Shown here in pieces: positions 16,396-17,490 of a DNA stretch of 17,490 nucleotides. How positions within the stretch are numbered: position 1 is the first letter of the stretch; each line of letters opens with the position of its first letter. Made by a program: the position numbers and the translations under genes. The stretch comes from JAJRXG01 sp047634015 (GTDB taxonomy: Bacteria > Bacteroidota > Bacteroidia > Chitinophagales > Saprospiraceae), in NCBI GenBank assembly GCA_047634015.1, contig JBLIDB010000094.1, positions 1-17,490 on the forward strand, read 5' to 3'. The notes under the pieces were generated by a model that saw only the letters and a program-made list of their open reading frames with translations, was not told the origin of the DNA and searched no databases.

Positions 16396-17490
16396 ATGAT
16401 ACAGAACTATCTGAAAATTGCAATTCGCAATCTCATGCGTCATAAAGGGTATACTGCTACTAATATATTTGGACTTGGAATAGGGCTTGCTTGCTTTATG
16501 ATTATCGTTACCTATGTCAACGATGAATTGAGTTATGACAAATGGCACAAGAAAGGGGAACGTATTTATAGCGTAGCATTAGAGAGAAGTTATCCGGGTA
16601 GAACCAGAGATTATGCAATCATTCCGCATTCGTATGCAGACGCTATAAAGGATGAATATCCTGAAGTTGAAGATGCTACAAGATTATTCTATTTTGCTGG
16701 CAACCCACTTGTAATAAAACACAATGGTGTAATTTATGAGGAGAGTAAGTATATGTGGGCCGATAGCAATTTCTTCAATATCTTTGATCTCAAGTTATTA
16801 GAAGGCAACCCTAGTGAAGCACTTATTAAGCCTCAAAGCGTTATCCTCACCAAAACGCTTGCTAAGAATTATTTTAAAGATACCAACCCAATTGGGCAGA
16901 CGCTTGTTATACCCCAGAATGACAATAACTTTACGGTCACGGGGGTGATAGAAGATTTACCACCCAATAGTCATCTGGCATTCGATATGCTTGAGTCCAT
17001 TCCAGAAAGTCATAATATCGGGAAACGGCCCTTTTGGCGATATTTCCATTATTCTCACCTCCCTGATGCTCAGGTATCACCGAGGTTCGAAAAGTAAAAA
17101 TATCATCCAAAATCTTCCATTTTCTGATGATCCTCACTTTTCGGAGTGGGCTCATGCTTATTTCTTCAAAATCGCTTGAATTTATTGAACAGCTAAATTT
17201 CATAAATTTTTCGGCACTGACATATCTTTTATTACATTCTGAGACAGATCCTCAAAAATTGGAAAGCAAGTTTCCTGATCTCGTCTTAAAATACGCAAGT
17301 GGACAAATATTGAATAATTTTGGCGGCGACTATGCGGAATATCAAAAGCAAGGGAATGGATACAATTACAGCCTACAACCCAATGTCGTTCAGTTAAGGA
17401 ATTGGCTTATAAGAGGGATGGTAGAGTCGTTTTGTTCTATGCTTGACCTTGTTGCTTCTTCCTTTTCGAATTATTTCTCTGGTGCTTTCT
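16396..17490 (+). pseudogene. FtsX/MacB-type permease 5, frame-broken and cut by the window edge
   Basis: The N-terminal 233 codons (16396-17097) match the other permeases closely: MIQNYLKIAIRNLMRHKGY, TM1 at about 21-41, NDELSYDKWH (42-51), and VTGVIEDLPPNSHLAFD near 180-196. The frame then hits TAA at 17095-17097. Permease-like sequence resumes in another frame further on: SALTYLLLHSETDPQKLESK (from 17205) and YNYSLQP (ending near 17381) line up with FPTYYVLKEGVDHTAFESK and IHYFYQP of permease 3. That second frame is open from 17067 to the window end, so one single-base change between 17067 and 17097 would join the two. About 57 extra residues between the matched blocks have no counterpart in the paralogues, and after 17381 the expected TM2 cannot be read in one frame. 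This is either a decaying gene or poor sequence near a contig end. Confidence 0.7.

Noticed and set aside
17062..17074. Small hairpin CCTGA-TGC-TCAGG near the frame break of permease 5.
   Set aside because: A five-base stem is expected by chance, and there is no slippery heptamer in proper position for programmed frameshifting.

Overview
The window looks like a piece of a Bacteroidota chromosome, probably Cytophagales or Saprospiria-like. Supporting this, the DNA is AT-rich, the start codons follow AT-rich leaders with no clear Shine-Dalgarno sequence, and the gene set is one I know from that phylum: an NtrC-type regulator and its kinase beside a membrane-fusion adaptor, MacB-type ATPases and a run of ~800-residue FtsX/MacB-type permeases. 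The genus cannot be read from the sequence. I see no tRNA, rRNA, CRISPR array or intact insertion sequence.

Left part (139-3068, minus strand): a two-component pair transcribed leftward, with the sigma-54-activating response regulator first and a membrane-anchored NtrY/AtoS-like histidine kinase second. Between them lies a compact 181-bp element with 13-bp terminal inverted repeats and three internal hairpins (1522-1702). It looks like a small MITE- or REP-like repeat, and its right end supplies part of the regulator's stop codon.

Middle (3069-3454): a 386-bp divergent control region. It holds three copies of a 14-bp motif (GTTC-N6-RTAC), two of them 21 bp apart, and downstream of them a good -24 sigma-54 element (TTGGCAT) with a weak -12 partner. 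This is the layout expected if the regulator activates the rightward operon from upstream sites.

Right part (3455-17490, plus strand): one apparent operon encoding a periplasmic adaptor, two colinear MacB/LolD-type ATPases and at least five paralogous permeases. Each full-length permease is an internal duplication of the MacB transmembrane/periplasmic unit, so one chain is a pseudo-dimer. A 50-codon relic of a sixth permease sits between permeases 2 and 3. The fifth permease is frame-broken at about 17.1 kb and runs off the window.

Working model (inference): the kinase senses an envelope signal and phosphorylates the regulator, which drives sigma-54 transcription of a MacAB-like export or mechanotransmission machine in which several interchangeable permeases share one adaptor and one or two ATPases. 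No outer-membrane channel gene is visible, so that partner would be encoded elsewhere or beyond the window.
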